Shown here in pieces: positions 29,336 to 42,000 of a stretch of DNA of 64,000 nt. Each line of letters opens with the position of its first letter. Position 1 is the first letter of the stretch. The position numbers and the translations under genes are program-made. Origin of the DNA: Strix aluco (lineage: Eukaryota > Chordata > Aves > Strigiformes > Strigidae). The stretch is from positions 86,266,446-86,330,445 of the forward strand of contig NC_133971.1 in NCBI RefSeq assembly GCF_031877795.1. Direction: 5' to 3'. A model generated the notes under the pieces. It searched no databases. It saw only the letters and a list, made by a program, of their open reading frames with translations, and was not told where the DNA came from.

Positions 29336-30094
29336 GTGAGGGCCGGCGCGGCCGCACCGCGACGGGACGGAGCGGAGGGTCCCCGGTAGCGCGGGGGTGC
29401 ACGATGGGAGCGGGGTGGGGGCACCCCCGGTCGGACAGGGATCGTGGTCAGCGGTGGGAGCGGGAGGAGGGTGCCGGGAGGACGGGGCGCCCGGTGGGGG
29501 GGATCTCCGGCGGGACCGGGACGGGGTCCCCGGCGGGGACGGGGCGGGGCGGGGACGGGCTCGGTAGGAGACGGTCCGCGGTGGGACCGTCGGGGCGGAG
29601 GTCTCCGGTGGGACCGGGGCGGGGGACCCCTGTGAGACACGGTCCCCGGTGGGATCGCAGCGGGGTGTCCCAGCAGGACACGGTCCCCAGCGGACCGAGG
29701 AGGGGGACTCCCCGCAAGACGGCGACGGGGGTCCCGGGTCGGACCTGTCCCCGGTGGGAGCGGGGAGGGCGTCCCCCGGAGGGGCGGGGATGAGTTCCCG
29801 GGGGGCCGGGTCCCCGGTGGGGCAGAGTGCCGGGTGGTCCCGGCGGGGGAGGCAGCCACTCCGTCAGCGGGTGCCGCGCCCGGTGCGGCGGCTCCGCGGC
29901 CAACTTTTGGGCAGGGCCCCCGGGAGCGAGACTTGGGGTGGGGGGTGGCGGGGGGAGAGCGGGGAGGGTAGGGGGGGTGCTTCCTCCCCTCCCTCCTCCT
30001 CCGGCGGCGGCGCTGAGGCCGTGCCCTGTGCCCGCAGCCGGCCGCCCCGCCGCGGGGGCCGGGGGCGGCGGGGGGGCTGCGCTTGGCGGCGGTG

Positions 30095-33000
30095 ATGGAG
30101 AGCCTGCAGCGGCAGCAGGCGGCCCGCCTTGCCCGCGGCCCCGACGGCCCTCCCCGACGGCCCCCGGCCGAGCCCGGCCCCGGCCCCGGGCCGCTCCCCG
30201 CCGCTCCCCGCCGCCGCCCGGCCCCCGGCCCGCGCCCACCGCCCGCCGCCGCGGGGGAGGAGGAGGAGGAGGAGGCGGAGGAGGAGGAGGAAGAGGAGGA
30301 GGAGGAGGAAGAGGAGGAGGAGGAGGAAGAAGGGGTGCCCCGAGACCCGCCGCCCCCCACACACCACGAGTGGACCTACGAGGAGCAGTTCAAGCAGGTA
30401 GGAGGCATCCGCTGCCCCGGTGCACCGGCACCAGCACCCACCACTCCTGACAGGCATCCCCGGTGTCCCCCCACGGCTCCCAAACTCGGGGTTCAGCCCT
30501 CCCTGAATGGATGCTGCCTATGCCCCCCGCTGCCCCCACACCCTGCCTGCATCCCACCCCAAATGGGCAACTCCTCTGCCCCCCAAGCCCCCTCTCTCAG
30601 TTCCACCCCAAGCAGGCATTCCCGGTACCCTATTACCCCCAGACATTATTGCCATGCCACCCTAAATGAGAAGCCCCCAGTCCCCCTTCACTGCCCCCAA
30701 ACTTTATCTCAGGCAAGTACAGTCAGTGCAAACCAGTACCCCTATCCCAGAGCCCCATCCTGCTCTGAATGGGTACCCCCTGAATGCTTCTCACTGTCCC
30801 TGAGCCCTGTTGACCCCAACAGGCATCCTCATGTGCTCCCTATCTCACCCCTGCTTCATGTCCCCCATATTCTTGGTGTCCCCTATGCCTGTCCCCAGGC
30901 CTCGGAGAATGACGGGGTGCCCAGTGTCCAGGCATCTCCCAGTGCCCACCCTGACCCATGCAGGCTCCATCCCTGGTGCTTTTCCTAACGGGTAAAACAG
31001 GGTGACCCCTGTCCATGGAAGTTTTGCGGAGTTGAACAAGGGCAAGGGCTATGGTGTGTGTTCACCCCAAGGAGCCAGTGGCCCACGGAACTGAGCTCCT
31101 CCATGTCTCCGCGAGGGCTGGGGTATATTATGGCTGGTCAGCGCGGCTCATTGATTTCCTACATTGGCCAGAGGGAGCAGCGCATCGAACCTGTCACCTC
31201 GCTCTCGGTGGGCATAGGGAAGAGCCTTGTGCCACAGAGATCTGGCACGGGGACAGGGCTCCTGGGGCTCGTATATACGGTGGAGGAAAGACCTCTCTGT
31301 ATTTCATGTGTGTGGACCCCATCCATGCTAGGTTGTGCAAGCCCTGGTTGGCACACAGCAGGTGCTGCTCTGTGTGCGGGTGTGAGTGTGGACTGCACAG
31401 AGACAGGTCGGGTTTGCACTCGCTGTGTGCAGCTTCATGGTGAGGGGAGAGAGGGGTGATGCTGGTGGCAGGGTGAGTGACAGGGAGGATGTGGCGAGGG
31501 GACGGAGCAGGCAGAGAGATGTTCTCATACAGCTGGTGTGTGGCTTTTTAGGATGGCACTGCTCAGAGGCCATAGGACAAGGGGACTTACTGGCTCATCC
31601 ACAGTGGCTCTGGCAGGAGGAGATGGGGACAGCAGCAGGGACTTGACTTTTGGGTGCCATGGGGCCATGTTGCTGCCTTTTCTGTTTCAAGATCGCACAA
31701 CATAGCATTACTCGGAGTGGTCAGGGATCATCTGCCTGGGTGCCTGCCTGCGAGGCGACAGGTACAGGTGCAGGCAGGGCACAGGCAGCACATACCCCGC
31801 AGCCATGCCTGGGGAGGCTGCCAGCACCCAATTCTGCCTTGAAGCAACCTGGGGAGGGCTGGGGTGGGTGTGCTTCACGGGCCGAATATCTCATCCAGGA
31901 AGTGTTACGTTACACCCCGCTGCGCAGAAAAAGGCTGACTGTCCGGTTCCTGGGGTCAGCCGGGAGGTGGGAAGCAGCTCCTCCCTCCTGGGCCTGGGGA
32001 AGCTTTACACAGAGAAAGCATACCCGGCATTTCTCATCCTTCAGCCTCACGCGCTGGCCCTGGCTGGGGCTGCCTGCGCTCCCCGTGTGGGGCAGGAGCA
32101 AAGCTAGCAGCGCCGTGTGAATAGCAGGAGGTGGATGTCAGAGGAGGTCGAGGCAGGGGATAAATCCTGCCACCACTTCCCAGGGGAAGAGCTGGCTTCT
32201 TGCTTGCTCGCTCTCTTTTCTCCAACCCTCATTGGGAAGGTGATGCTCCAGAGACCCACACATGGGTTTCCCACCTAGTGCCATGTCCCAGCCAGCCCAG
32301 TGGACAGTGGGATGGGTGTTGTTTATGTTCGGTAGCCCTGGGTGCACAGGGACAAGGGGCCCAATTGCCTCTGGATGGCTCATACAGTATGGGACAGGGA
32401 GAGGGGAAAGGAGTTACCGGGACCAGCCCTGCCCTGCCTTTGCATGGTGCTGCTGTTTATGGGGTGGCAGTTTGGGGCAGGTTGCGGTGCCAGCTTGCTT
32501 TGGGGTCTGCAGGGTGGCTGTCACTCCTGTCCCTCCCCTGTGATCATCCAGGACAAGCTCCTGCCTGGGAGGACGTGTGTGTCCCCCCTGCAACCCCCCC
32601 TGGCCCTGGTCCCTCCCCAGGCTGCAGGGCTGTGCCTCACCCAGCCTGGGGAACAGGTTCTCTTCCCTCATCAGGGGCTGAGTGGGGAGGGTGGCTGTGC
32701 TCCAGCTTTCAGAGGTTTCCCAGGGGCTGGGCTGTGATGCTGTGGGGCATGGCAGGCAGCGTGTGCCTGCTCACGAGCTGCTGGGGCACTGGCAGTGTGG
32801 GCATGGGGGTCCTGGAGCTGGGGAGAGACCCCAGAGTGGCCAGAGCTGTGTTTCCCACCTGGACCCCGTTCTTGAAGCTGCCCCATGCCAGCATGGCACT
32901 GCTGGCATCATCCAGGATGGTTCTCAAGGTCTGTCCTTGCTGTCATCCTCCTGGGTCAGGGGGACAGCTAAGTGAATGGGGAGTACCAAATCCAGGCTGG

Positions 33001-36000
33001 TTTGAGAAGCGTGGGCAGGGATCTGCTTTCCCGGCTCCCTGCCGCAAGGGGGGGGGCCATGATGGGGATGCGATGGGAGGTTGGTGCAGGACAAGCTGCA
33101 GGGGGTTTTTCATGGAGTGCGGTGGTGCTAAAAATGGGAGGGAGCAGAGGGTGAGGTTGTGGTGGAGAAACCCATTCAGGGTTAACAGACAAACGCTGCT
33201 TCGCCCAGAGAAGCAGTTTGGGGAAATATCCCATGTGTTTGCCCTGCTTTTATATGTTTCCTGAGGCACCAGTTTGGGGGCGCTGGCAGGACCTTTGCTC
33301 TGATCTGGGAGGGCCTCTCTAATGTTATGGGGTTGTGAGACCCCCTCACCCCCGCCTCTTGCATCAGCCCCCGGCGCCGGTCTATGTACACTTGATAAGG
33401 ACACATGGGTAGAGACCTGGACAAAGGTCCAGGAGGTCTCCCACACCCAGCGCTGCAAGGCAGCCCCAGCCCCAGGGTGGGGGACACCAAGTGGGGTCTG
33501 ACCGTGCGCTACCGGTGAACCCCTCCCTTCCCTGGGTACAGGGATGCCACCAAATCACGATGCTGCAGTGCTGCATCACATGTTTGACTTGAAGGGCACC
33601 GGGAAGAGCCTGGCATTGCTGATGCCAGCTCAGACCGATGAATTCAGCTTTTGCCCTTGGGAAGCCATGCACACACATAGGGATGGGCACACTGGTTTCC
33701 TCCAAGCGTTGGAAGAGCAGCGCCAGAAAATGGGGCTTCCTGCTCCATGCCCCCGACTCTTCCCAGAGGTGGCTCTGCAGGAAGGCTCAGGGCAGGAGGG
33801 ACTCAAACACTTCGATGTTTTGTGTCCAGCTCTCCAGCAGCGGAGTGTTTGCTGGCAGGAGGATGTCCTCCCTGCCAGAACCCCACCAGCACATTCAGAT
33901 GCGTCTAGTTGTGGTTGGGAGGGATCAGACCCCCCCGGAGCTTCTTCCTCTCTGCCTGGGAGCAGCTGGAGGGGGTGAGCTCCAGCCAGCCCTTTGGGAA
34001 CTGTTGGGTTTCTGGTAGCCTCAGTGGTTAATTTGGGGATGGCTGGCTTTGCCAGCAGCTGTTTGCCATCATCCTCAGCCAGCCCTGGTGTGGCTGTTCC
34101 TTCTCTTGCCATGGTGCTGCTCCTGCCCTGTCTGCCCCTGATGACAGCAGTCACCTCTTGCACCTACTCGCTGTTTGCTGGCAATGAACATGTGCTCACA
34201 TCTCAAACCCTGGAGGAAGGTGCTCAGAGTTGGCTGCAGCCCAAAGTGGGGTGGCAGGGCCTGCGGTGCACGCCCTCCTGCCTCCATCCCCATTGCTTTC
34301 TCCTGCGGGATTGTGCCTGCCTGCCAGGGAACGGAGGTGGCTCAGGAGGGGGACTCTGAGGAGAGGGAGGTGGTCTCCCTGCCCCTGATCACCACCCCCG
34401 CGCCTGCAGCGCATCTTCAACCCAGGTGCAGGAGCAACAACCAGATGACTCCTTGGGGCTAAATTAGAGGGTCTCTGGTTACACTGCTGAGGCGGGGTGG
34501 ATGGATGTAGTGTTTGCTCCTGTCCATGGCTGCCCGGAGGCTTCTTGTGGGCAGACCTGCAGGCAGAGCTCTGCCCCAGGGCTGAAACCACCTGCAGCGG
34601 GGAGGTGGTGGTGGTGGCAAGGGTCAGCGTGTTAGTCACCGGTGGTGGCAGCTCCCGCAGCTCTGGCAGCCCAGCACGAGTTCAGGGGCACAAGGCAGGA
34701 GTGGGGGGCTGCTGGGCTATGGCTGGGGGTGCATATGGAGGTGTTCTGGGCACGTGTGTGCATATAGACCAACATGAGTGTATGGATCTATATAAATGCC
34801 CATATAAGAGTAGGGGTTGTGCCTGCGTGTGTCTGAATCCGTTTGAGCGCTGATGAGTGTGTGAGGACCCACAGGAGGGCTCACTGTGTGTGTAGGGGTC
34901 CCTGGGAGACCCTATGTGTGTATATGGATCCATATAAGTGCCCAAGTGTGTATGTGCCCATGGGAGTGCTGGTAGGTGTGTATGGACCCATATGAGTGCC
35001 CAGGTGTGTATGGATGTGGCCAGGTGTCTATGGACCCATATGTGTGTGAGTGTAGGGGTGTGCGTGGGACCCTGTGTGTACCCACATGCATATGCTGTGC
35101 CCACGTGTGTCTGAACACATGTGTATATACAGGGACTCGTGTAGTGTCCCAGTGTGTTTGGGCACTCCCATGCATGCGTGGACCAGTGTCTCCATGTACA
35201 GAGCCATATGGACCCATGACTATTTGAGGCAGGGTTTGGGGGCTGAGTCCCCCTCCACAACCACCGCTGCACACCTTGCCCTATCCCATGGTGCTGAGCA
35301 GTCGTGGTGGGTGCCAGCCCCCTGCTCCCCCTCCTCCCCTCCAGGGTCCTTCCCAGCCCTGCTGCAGTCCAGGGGATGCTGAGAGCCTCGGTGCCTGCCA
35401 CGACACCATCTCCCAACCAGGGGGTCCTGACAGCTTGGAATCGGGGGCTTTAAAAAGGAGGAGTGAAAACTAATCAAGGGTGTGAGAATAAATGTGCTGT
35501 GGGTGGGAAAGGAGCGCTGGCAGGAGTCCCTACCCCACAGCTGCCCCCGGGTCCCTCCCCAGCAGCCACATGGAATCAGATGTGAGTGGGGAATTAGGGG
35601 GGAAAGCACCCCCTCGCCGACTTGATGCACTAGGGAGAGAGCGTGCAGGGAATGCATGAGCGTGCACAAGGTGGGGATGTGTGTGGGGAAAGCGTGTAGG
35701 ATTGCATGAGTGTGCAAAGGGCGCGTGTGCATATGCACAGGGGATGTATGAGCGTGCACAGGTGGGGTGTGGGCACAGGGGTGATGTGTAGGGGATGTAT
35801 GATCATGCACAGCAGGCGTGCATGTGTGTACAGAGAGAGCACATAGAGGATGTCTGAGTGTGCACAGGGTGTGTGTGCAAGAGCCTGTGAGTATAGAGGG
35901 TGTCTGAGCATGCACACGATGTGTGGGTGTGCACAGGGAGGGTGTGTAAAACAGTTGGATGAATATGCACAAGGAGTGTGTGCGGACAAGAAGAGTGTAT

Positions 36001-39000
36001 AGGGGCTGCATAAGCGTGCACGGGATGCTGTGCGTGCAGAGGGATAGCACATAGAGGGTCTGTGCGAGCGTGTCTGGGGGGCTGTTTGTCCAAGGAGAGC
36101 GTGTCTGGGGGTGAGTGTGCACAAGGAGAGCGTGCACACAGTGTGTGCATGTGCCGAGCAAGCTGCGGGCTGTGTGAGCGTGTGGGTGTGGGTGCGCTGG
36201 GTGCATGAGCGTGCAGAGGGTGACTGTGCTGGGTTCCGTACGTGGGGGCTGTGGAGACCTGTCCCCTGGCGATGTCTGTGTTGGTGGGGCTGTGTTCCCT
36301 GCCGTAGGCTGCAGCCTGGGGCTGCTCCATCCTGGACCCAGTGCCCATGTCCGGTGTCCAGTGGTGGGGCGGGAGCAAGCACCAGCCCCAGACACCCTTT
36401 CTGCTCAGGCATGCTGTTCTTCTGGAGACGGAGGTGGGGGCTGGGGTTGCCAGCAGACGGGGGCCACCAGCCCTTCCTCTCCTATCGTTCCTTACAAGGG
36501 GCCAGAGGAAAGGGATGAGGCCGGAGGTGCACCAGGAGGGTCACCAAGTACCCAGTGCACCTCTCACACAGGCACACAGCCCCCCCAGGTGTGCACCCCC
36601 ATACTCACCCAGCCCTATAGCAGGTGTGTGCATGCACAGACCCCCATGTCGTCAAGCACACACCCATGCGTTTGGTTGGACTAGGTGATCTTCAATTTTC
36701 CAACCTAGATTCTGTGATCCTATATAGTGGCTGTGCACATGCATGTCCCTCAGGGGACACCTGGGGTGGTGCTGGCGCTGGAGGGGTGTCCCTCAGCTCC
36801 CCCCGGGAGGGCTTGAGGGGGAGAAAAGGATGGAACGGGAGGCAGGGATGAAGAGGAAAGCAAGGATGGAGGGGGAGGCAGTGGCGTGGCAAGCGCCAGT
36901 GGGTCAGGGAGGTTAACCCGAACAAATCCCCTCATTGACTCCCTGCCTGCTCAGCCATGAACGAGTAACAAGGGGCTGATCATGGGGGACGCGCACTCGC
37001 TGGGAGCCAGGGCCACCCCCCGTGCTGCAACCCCCAGACAGACGGATGTTGGACGGCAGGACAGGGCCATGGATGGTGCCCATGGTGGCTCCATGCAGCG
37101 TGTTTCCTCTGTCTCCAACCCTTGGGGGAGCCGTGCTGGTGCACCGTGACTCAGCTTCCCCTCCTGTGAAAAGGGGTTGAGGAGGAGGCTGGGGACCCTG
37201 CAAGCCCCTCTTTCACCCCAGCGCCAGGCTGTGGGCGGGGGGCTGCCGTCCCAAGGCCAGCACTGCCAGCAAACAGTCCCTCACCTTGTGCGAAGTCGGG
37301 TTAATGTTTGTAGCAGGCAGCTCTCTGGGGAGCGGCAGTGCCTGCTGTGGCGAGGAGGGGGGGTTTTAATGACCTGCTGGATCCGCCGCATTATCAGTGC
37401 TGATTAAACCTGCTGCTCTATAAAGCGCCGTTAAATATTAAGCGTGATGAAAGACTTTGGGGGGGAGCCGTGGCACTGGGAGAGGGCTCCAGGTGAAGGT
37501 GTCCCACCACACCAGAGGGGTGACTGCTGAGGCTGGGGATGTTGGGGTGAGCGAGCACCTCGGCGCCCATTGGGGCTGGGGCATCAGGGGAGCAGCCCCC
37601 CACCAAGAGCTCCAGCACCTTTGAATGCAGCCGGTGTCCCGGCAAAGCCGTCCCGTAACCATTAACTTATTAACGACTGGTGGCGGAGGCGAGCGGTGGC
37701 TCGCAAGGTCAGGGGGTGGTTTGTGCCCGGCGGGGAGTGAACTGACCCCCAGCTCTGGCGATGAGGATGGGGTGGGGGGACATGTGAGCCCTTGGCCCCT
37801 TCGTATGTGCCCCGTGGCGGGAGGGGCACTGGGGGGGCTCTGACCATGGGCACTGTCGAGGTCCCTGCACTCTGGGGTGCACAGGGCTGTGCATCAACTG
37901 GGAATAGCCAGTTCCTGTGGTTGCAGGCCTGTGGGGTAAACTGAGACACTGATGGCTTTCCTGTCCCCCCATGTCATCAGGACACAGGGGAGGACACCCC
38001 AGTGTCTGGGTGCCTGGCTGTGCACCACCTCCCTGGGGAAGGACCCAGGGACCCCCAGCTCAGAGGCAACAGTGATGCTCCGAATGGGTGCAAGGACTCC
38101 AAAACAGCCCCTCAGCAGTCGGCCACCCGTGGCGTCTGGCTGCACCCCAGGGGGCTGGGGGGCGCGTGGAGACGAGCCATTACCTGAGCTCCCTGCGTGA
38201 ACAGCAGCCAGATGGAAAAATTAGCAGTGTGGCTAATCAATGTGGTGCATATTAAGCAGCTTGTGGTTGGGCGGGGGATGCGAGGCTGTGGGGAGCCAAG
38301 CAGGGTCCGGGATCGATACGGCTCGTATTAAGTGGATTAAATCCTGGTTGCCGATCTGAGCTCTCGCTGCCAGCAGGAAGTGGCCGCTGAGCAGGGACTG
38401 CAGGGGATCCCACTGCGATTGCTTCTCTTGGCAGCAGGGCCCTGTGGGGGGTGGCAGGGGGGTCTCGCCGAGGCAGGGCAGCCTGGAGATGCCTGGGGTG
38501 TAGCTTAGCACCTCACCGTATCCTTCCTCTGTCTAGGGCATCAGCTGGGCTAAGGGGTGCCAGGGACCCCAGCCCCAGCCCTACATGTCACCCCAGCTCT
38601 GGGAGAGGCATGTCATGGGTGAGTGAGAGGTGCTAATGATGTTATTTAATCGTGGTGAGGAGGAGGGGGAGGCACAAGGTCTATTCACATCCCTTTAATA
38701 AACCATGTTCGACCCGCTGACCTTTAACCTGCCTGACAAGCCCTGTTATCCCAATCCCTTAAGGAATAAAGATGTCACCATGGCAATGGGATGATGGGAG
38801 GGAGCGGGGTCCCCGGAGCTGCACACAGGGTGGGGTGGAGACGAGGACACCCCTGCACCAGCACCCGAGCAGCGGTGCCAGGTGGAGGTGGGGCAGTGCC
38901 GGGGGTGCCATGGCTTTTAGGGAGGCCAAGAACTGTGGATGGGGTCCCCGAGGTTGGCAGAGTGGAGCTGCGCAGCGCACTGGCAGCGTATCGATCTCCA

Positions 39001-42000
39001 GGCTTGACAGTTTAATACTTCTGTTTATAGAGGAATATAGTTACATCGATGGCGTTAAATGAGTTACTAATTATATCAATACAAACACGATTAAAAGGGT
39101 CCTTGCTCATAGGTCACCACAAGCAGGAGCCGCTGCTCGTGTTGCACAACTGCCCCCAGGCAAGGGCTGCCCGGCTGCTCCAAGGTGGGGGGATGCTCTG
39201 GGGTGGTGTGTGCCCCTGTGGGATAGGGGGTAGACATCTGGGGGGGTGCGCCTGTCTGGGGTTGTGCGTGCCCATCTGGGGCCGTGTGTGCCCCTATGGG
39301 GCTGTGTGTGCCCGTCTGGGGTAGTGCATGTCCATCTGGGGTTGTGCCTGCCCGTAGGAGGCTGTGCACATCTCGACACGGTTGTATGTGCCTGTGTTGG
39401 GATTTGTGGTTGTGTGGGTTGTGTGTGCTTGTACAGGGTTGTGCACGCTCACGTGATGTTCTGTGCACCCGTGCAGGGTTGCGCACACTGATGCAGGGTT
39501 GTGCATGCTTAATGCAGGGTTGTAAGTGCCCATGCAAGCTTGTGTGTGGCACTGGAGGGGATGTGTGTGCATGCACAGGGTTGTGCACATGCTTGTGTGA
39601 AGTTGTGTGTGCCCATCAGAGGTTGTGCACACCCACATGGGGTTGTGTGTACTCATGCAACGTTGTGCACGCTCATGTGGGTTTGTGTGAGCCCATATAG
39701 GGTTGTGCATGCCTGTGTAGGGTTGTATATGGTTGCATGGGCTTGTGCACACCCATGTGGGGTTGTGTCAGCCCATGTGGGGTTGTGTACACCCACATGA
39801 GGCGAGTCTACACCCACAGAGATCGTGTGTGATCCTGGAGGGTTGTGATCTGCCTCTTAGGTGGTCAGTCCCCAGGGGAGGTGGGAGGGGACCACAGTGC
39901 CCACCCTGCAGGAGGAGGAGGAGGAGGGTGAGTGGCAGGGCCCTGAGTCCTGGCTAAGGGATGGAGTTGGCTCCTTCCTCAGGGCTGGGACTGTTTGGGG
40001 GTCCCTCCTTGCCTGGAGGCTGTGGCAGACCACCATCCATGCCACTTCCCATGCCACCATCCATGCCACTCCTGTGAACCTGCAATGCCTGGATCCCCTA
40101 GCCAGCCTTGGCTGGGACCCAGCCCACACCTCATCAGCAAGAATCTCGCAAAACCACCTCCTCTCCAGCCTGAGCATCCCCAAATCTCATGGGATGCCCA
40201 GTGCATCCCCAGCACACCCAACAGCCCTGCCGGCTGGTCCCCTGTTACTCAGCTCTGCGCTTGTCTCCGCTTAAAAGCCGACCTTTGCTCCCCGTTTGAT
40301 GTAATGTGTTTTTGCATCTCAGTGCCCCACAGATAAAAGGTTAGAGGTTAATCAATGGTGGAATAATGGATCCTGGCACTTGGAGGTCACACCTGTTTTG
40401 GGGGCTGGAGGCAGCAGGCAGCACGCGCCGTGTGGGATCCTGCCTGCCTTGAGGGGAGGAGAAACATGAGTGGCACTCAGGGGACCTGGCAGAGGCATGG
40501 GTGCAGGAGCCCACCCACTGGGTTGACCTCCCCGGGAAGGCAGTGGCTTCGCCCTGCTGTGGGATAGGCAGCAGTTGCCGGTTTTGGGGGGTTTGCTCCT
40601 GCTTGGACAAACCAGGAGATCGCAGGGGGTGGAAATGGGCTTGGTGTGGAGCGGTGGGGGTCAGAGCCTTGCTGTAGGCAGGGACAGGCAGGGAAATGCA
40701 GGCAAAGCCTGGTTCACACAGCCTTCCCGGGGGAGAAATCAAAGCAACCCCCTGGGGCTCTGCTCCCAGCCTGACCTAGTTACCATAATAGACGGCTTGA
40801 GGAGCTCCTGGGAAAGGGCAGGTGATGAGCAGGGGGCCCAGAGCGGGGCAGGGAGCACCACGATGGAGGGGAGGGACAGGGTGCTGGCACCCAGGAGTTG
40901 GGGCATCCCAAGAGCACCCTGCTGCAAGGAGGGGATGGGTAAGTGACACCCAGAGGGAAGGAAGGGGCAGGGATGGAGCACCATGGAGCGGCTCGGAGCC
41001 AGGCAGTCAGCACCCATGGGTGGGAGACTGGCAGTAGCACCCATAGACTAGGTTAGGGACTGGCAGTTAGCACCTATCTGTTAGATTAGCGAGAGGCAGC
41101 TGGCACCCATGGGTTAGATGACAGACTGTGTTAGATGTGTCTGTCCAGTGACAGGAGCTGTGGGGTGTCTGTAGGAGCATCCCTGCATTCCCGCATCCCT
41201 GTGTCCCCATGTCCCCAAGTCCCTGCATCCCCACATCCCTACAGTCCCACATCCCTGCATCCCCATATCCCTGCATTCATCTGTCCCCATTGCCACCCTG
41301 CATCCCCCCATCCCCACATCCCCATGTCTCCGCAGCCTGACATCCCCACCGCACAGCTCCCTTTATCTGTCCAGTGAATGATGTGCTATGTGGAGGGGGG
41401 GTGCTCCCTCTCTATTGGTTTTTAACGGCCTTTCCCAGCACAATTGTTTTTTAAACGACTCTATTTTGTGCCTGACTTTGTTTTCCAGCTTGCATTTCTT
41501 TGTATATGTTTTGGAAATCCATTCTGGACTGCTGAGTTTTGTTTCTTTTCAATGGCTTTAAATTCTTGCCGGGCTTGCTGGGAGGAATTGGTGTCTATAG
41601 CACCTTCGATTGGTGCTAATTTTTCCTTCATGTGCTCTGACTTTTACTGCTGGGCCATCGATCTGGCAGGCTCCAATTTGTCATGGTCACCCAGGCGCTG
41701 TGCTGGAATCAGGCGAGCCCCGGCTTTTGCACGGAGCCGGCGCTTCGTGTCCCTGGTGTAGGGGCTGCGTTTGCCTCCCCAGTGCCATCAGTCAGCTCAG
41801 CCTGGGTGGTTGTGTCCGTGCGTCCAGACCTGCATCCATCCAACACACATAAGTATCCTCACAGCTGTATGTGTGCATCTGTGCAACTGCATGCACGCTC
41901 ACCGGCTTGCACACGCGTCAGTGCACCCACAGACTTGCTGGGACACCCAAGCCACGTCAGTGTCGGTGCACACACAGCACGGCACTCATGCTCGCGCACT

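Larger units (their letters stand above)
28900..30350. promoter_or_regulatory. ARID3C: CpG island at the ARID3C 5' end
   Basis: GC content and CpG density are very high over about 1.4 kb, apart from the A/purine tract at 29,065-29,149. No TATA box is apparent. The island covers the candidate first exon (ending 29,335), the first intron and the acidic coding exon. Confidence 0.75.

Noticed and set aside
29014-30360. Minus-strand open frame of 448 codons over the ARID3C promoter
   Set aside because: It is Pro/Arg/Ser-rich from GC-rich sequence read antisense, covers the ARID3C coding exon and the A33 run, and has no domain.
32200-33264. Plus-strand open frame of 354 codons in ARID3C intron
   Set aside because: No domain, no splice context and no codon pattern; chance frame in GC-rich intron DNA.
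35220-36395. Minus-strand open frame of 391 codons
   Set aside because: Its His/Thr/Pro/Cys-rich composition comes from the GTGCACA minisatellite. No stops arise because the repeat lacks them.
41444-41761. 105-codon frame in T-rich intron block
   Set aside because: Phe/Cys/Leu-rich from T-rich sequence; no splice sites or domain.
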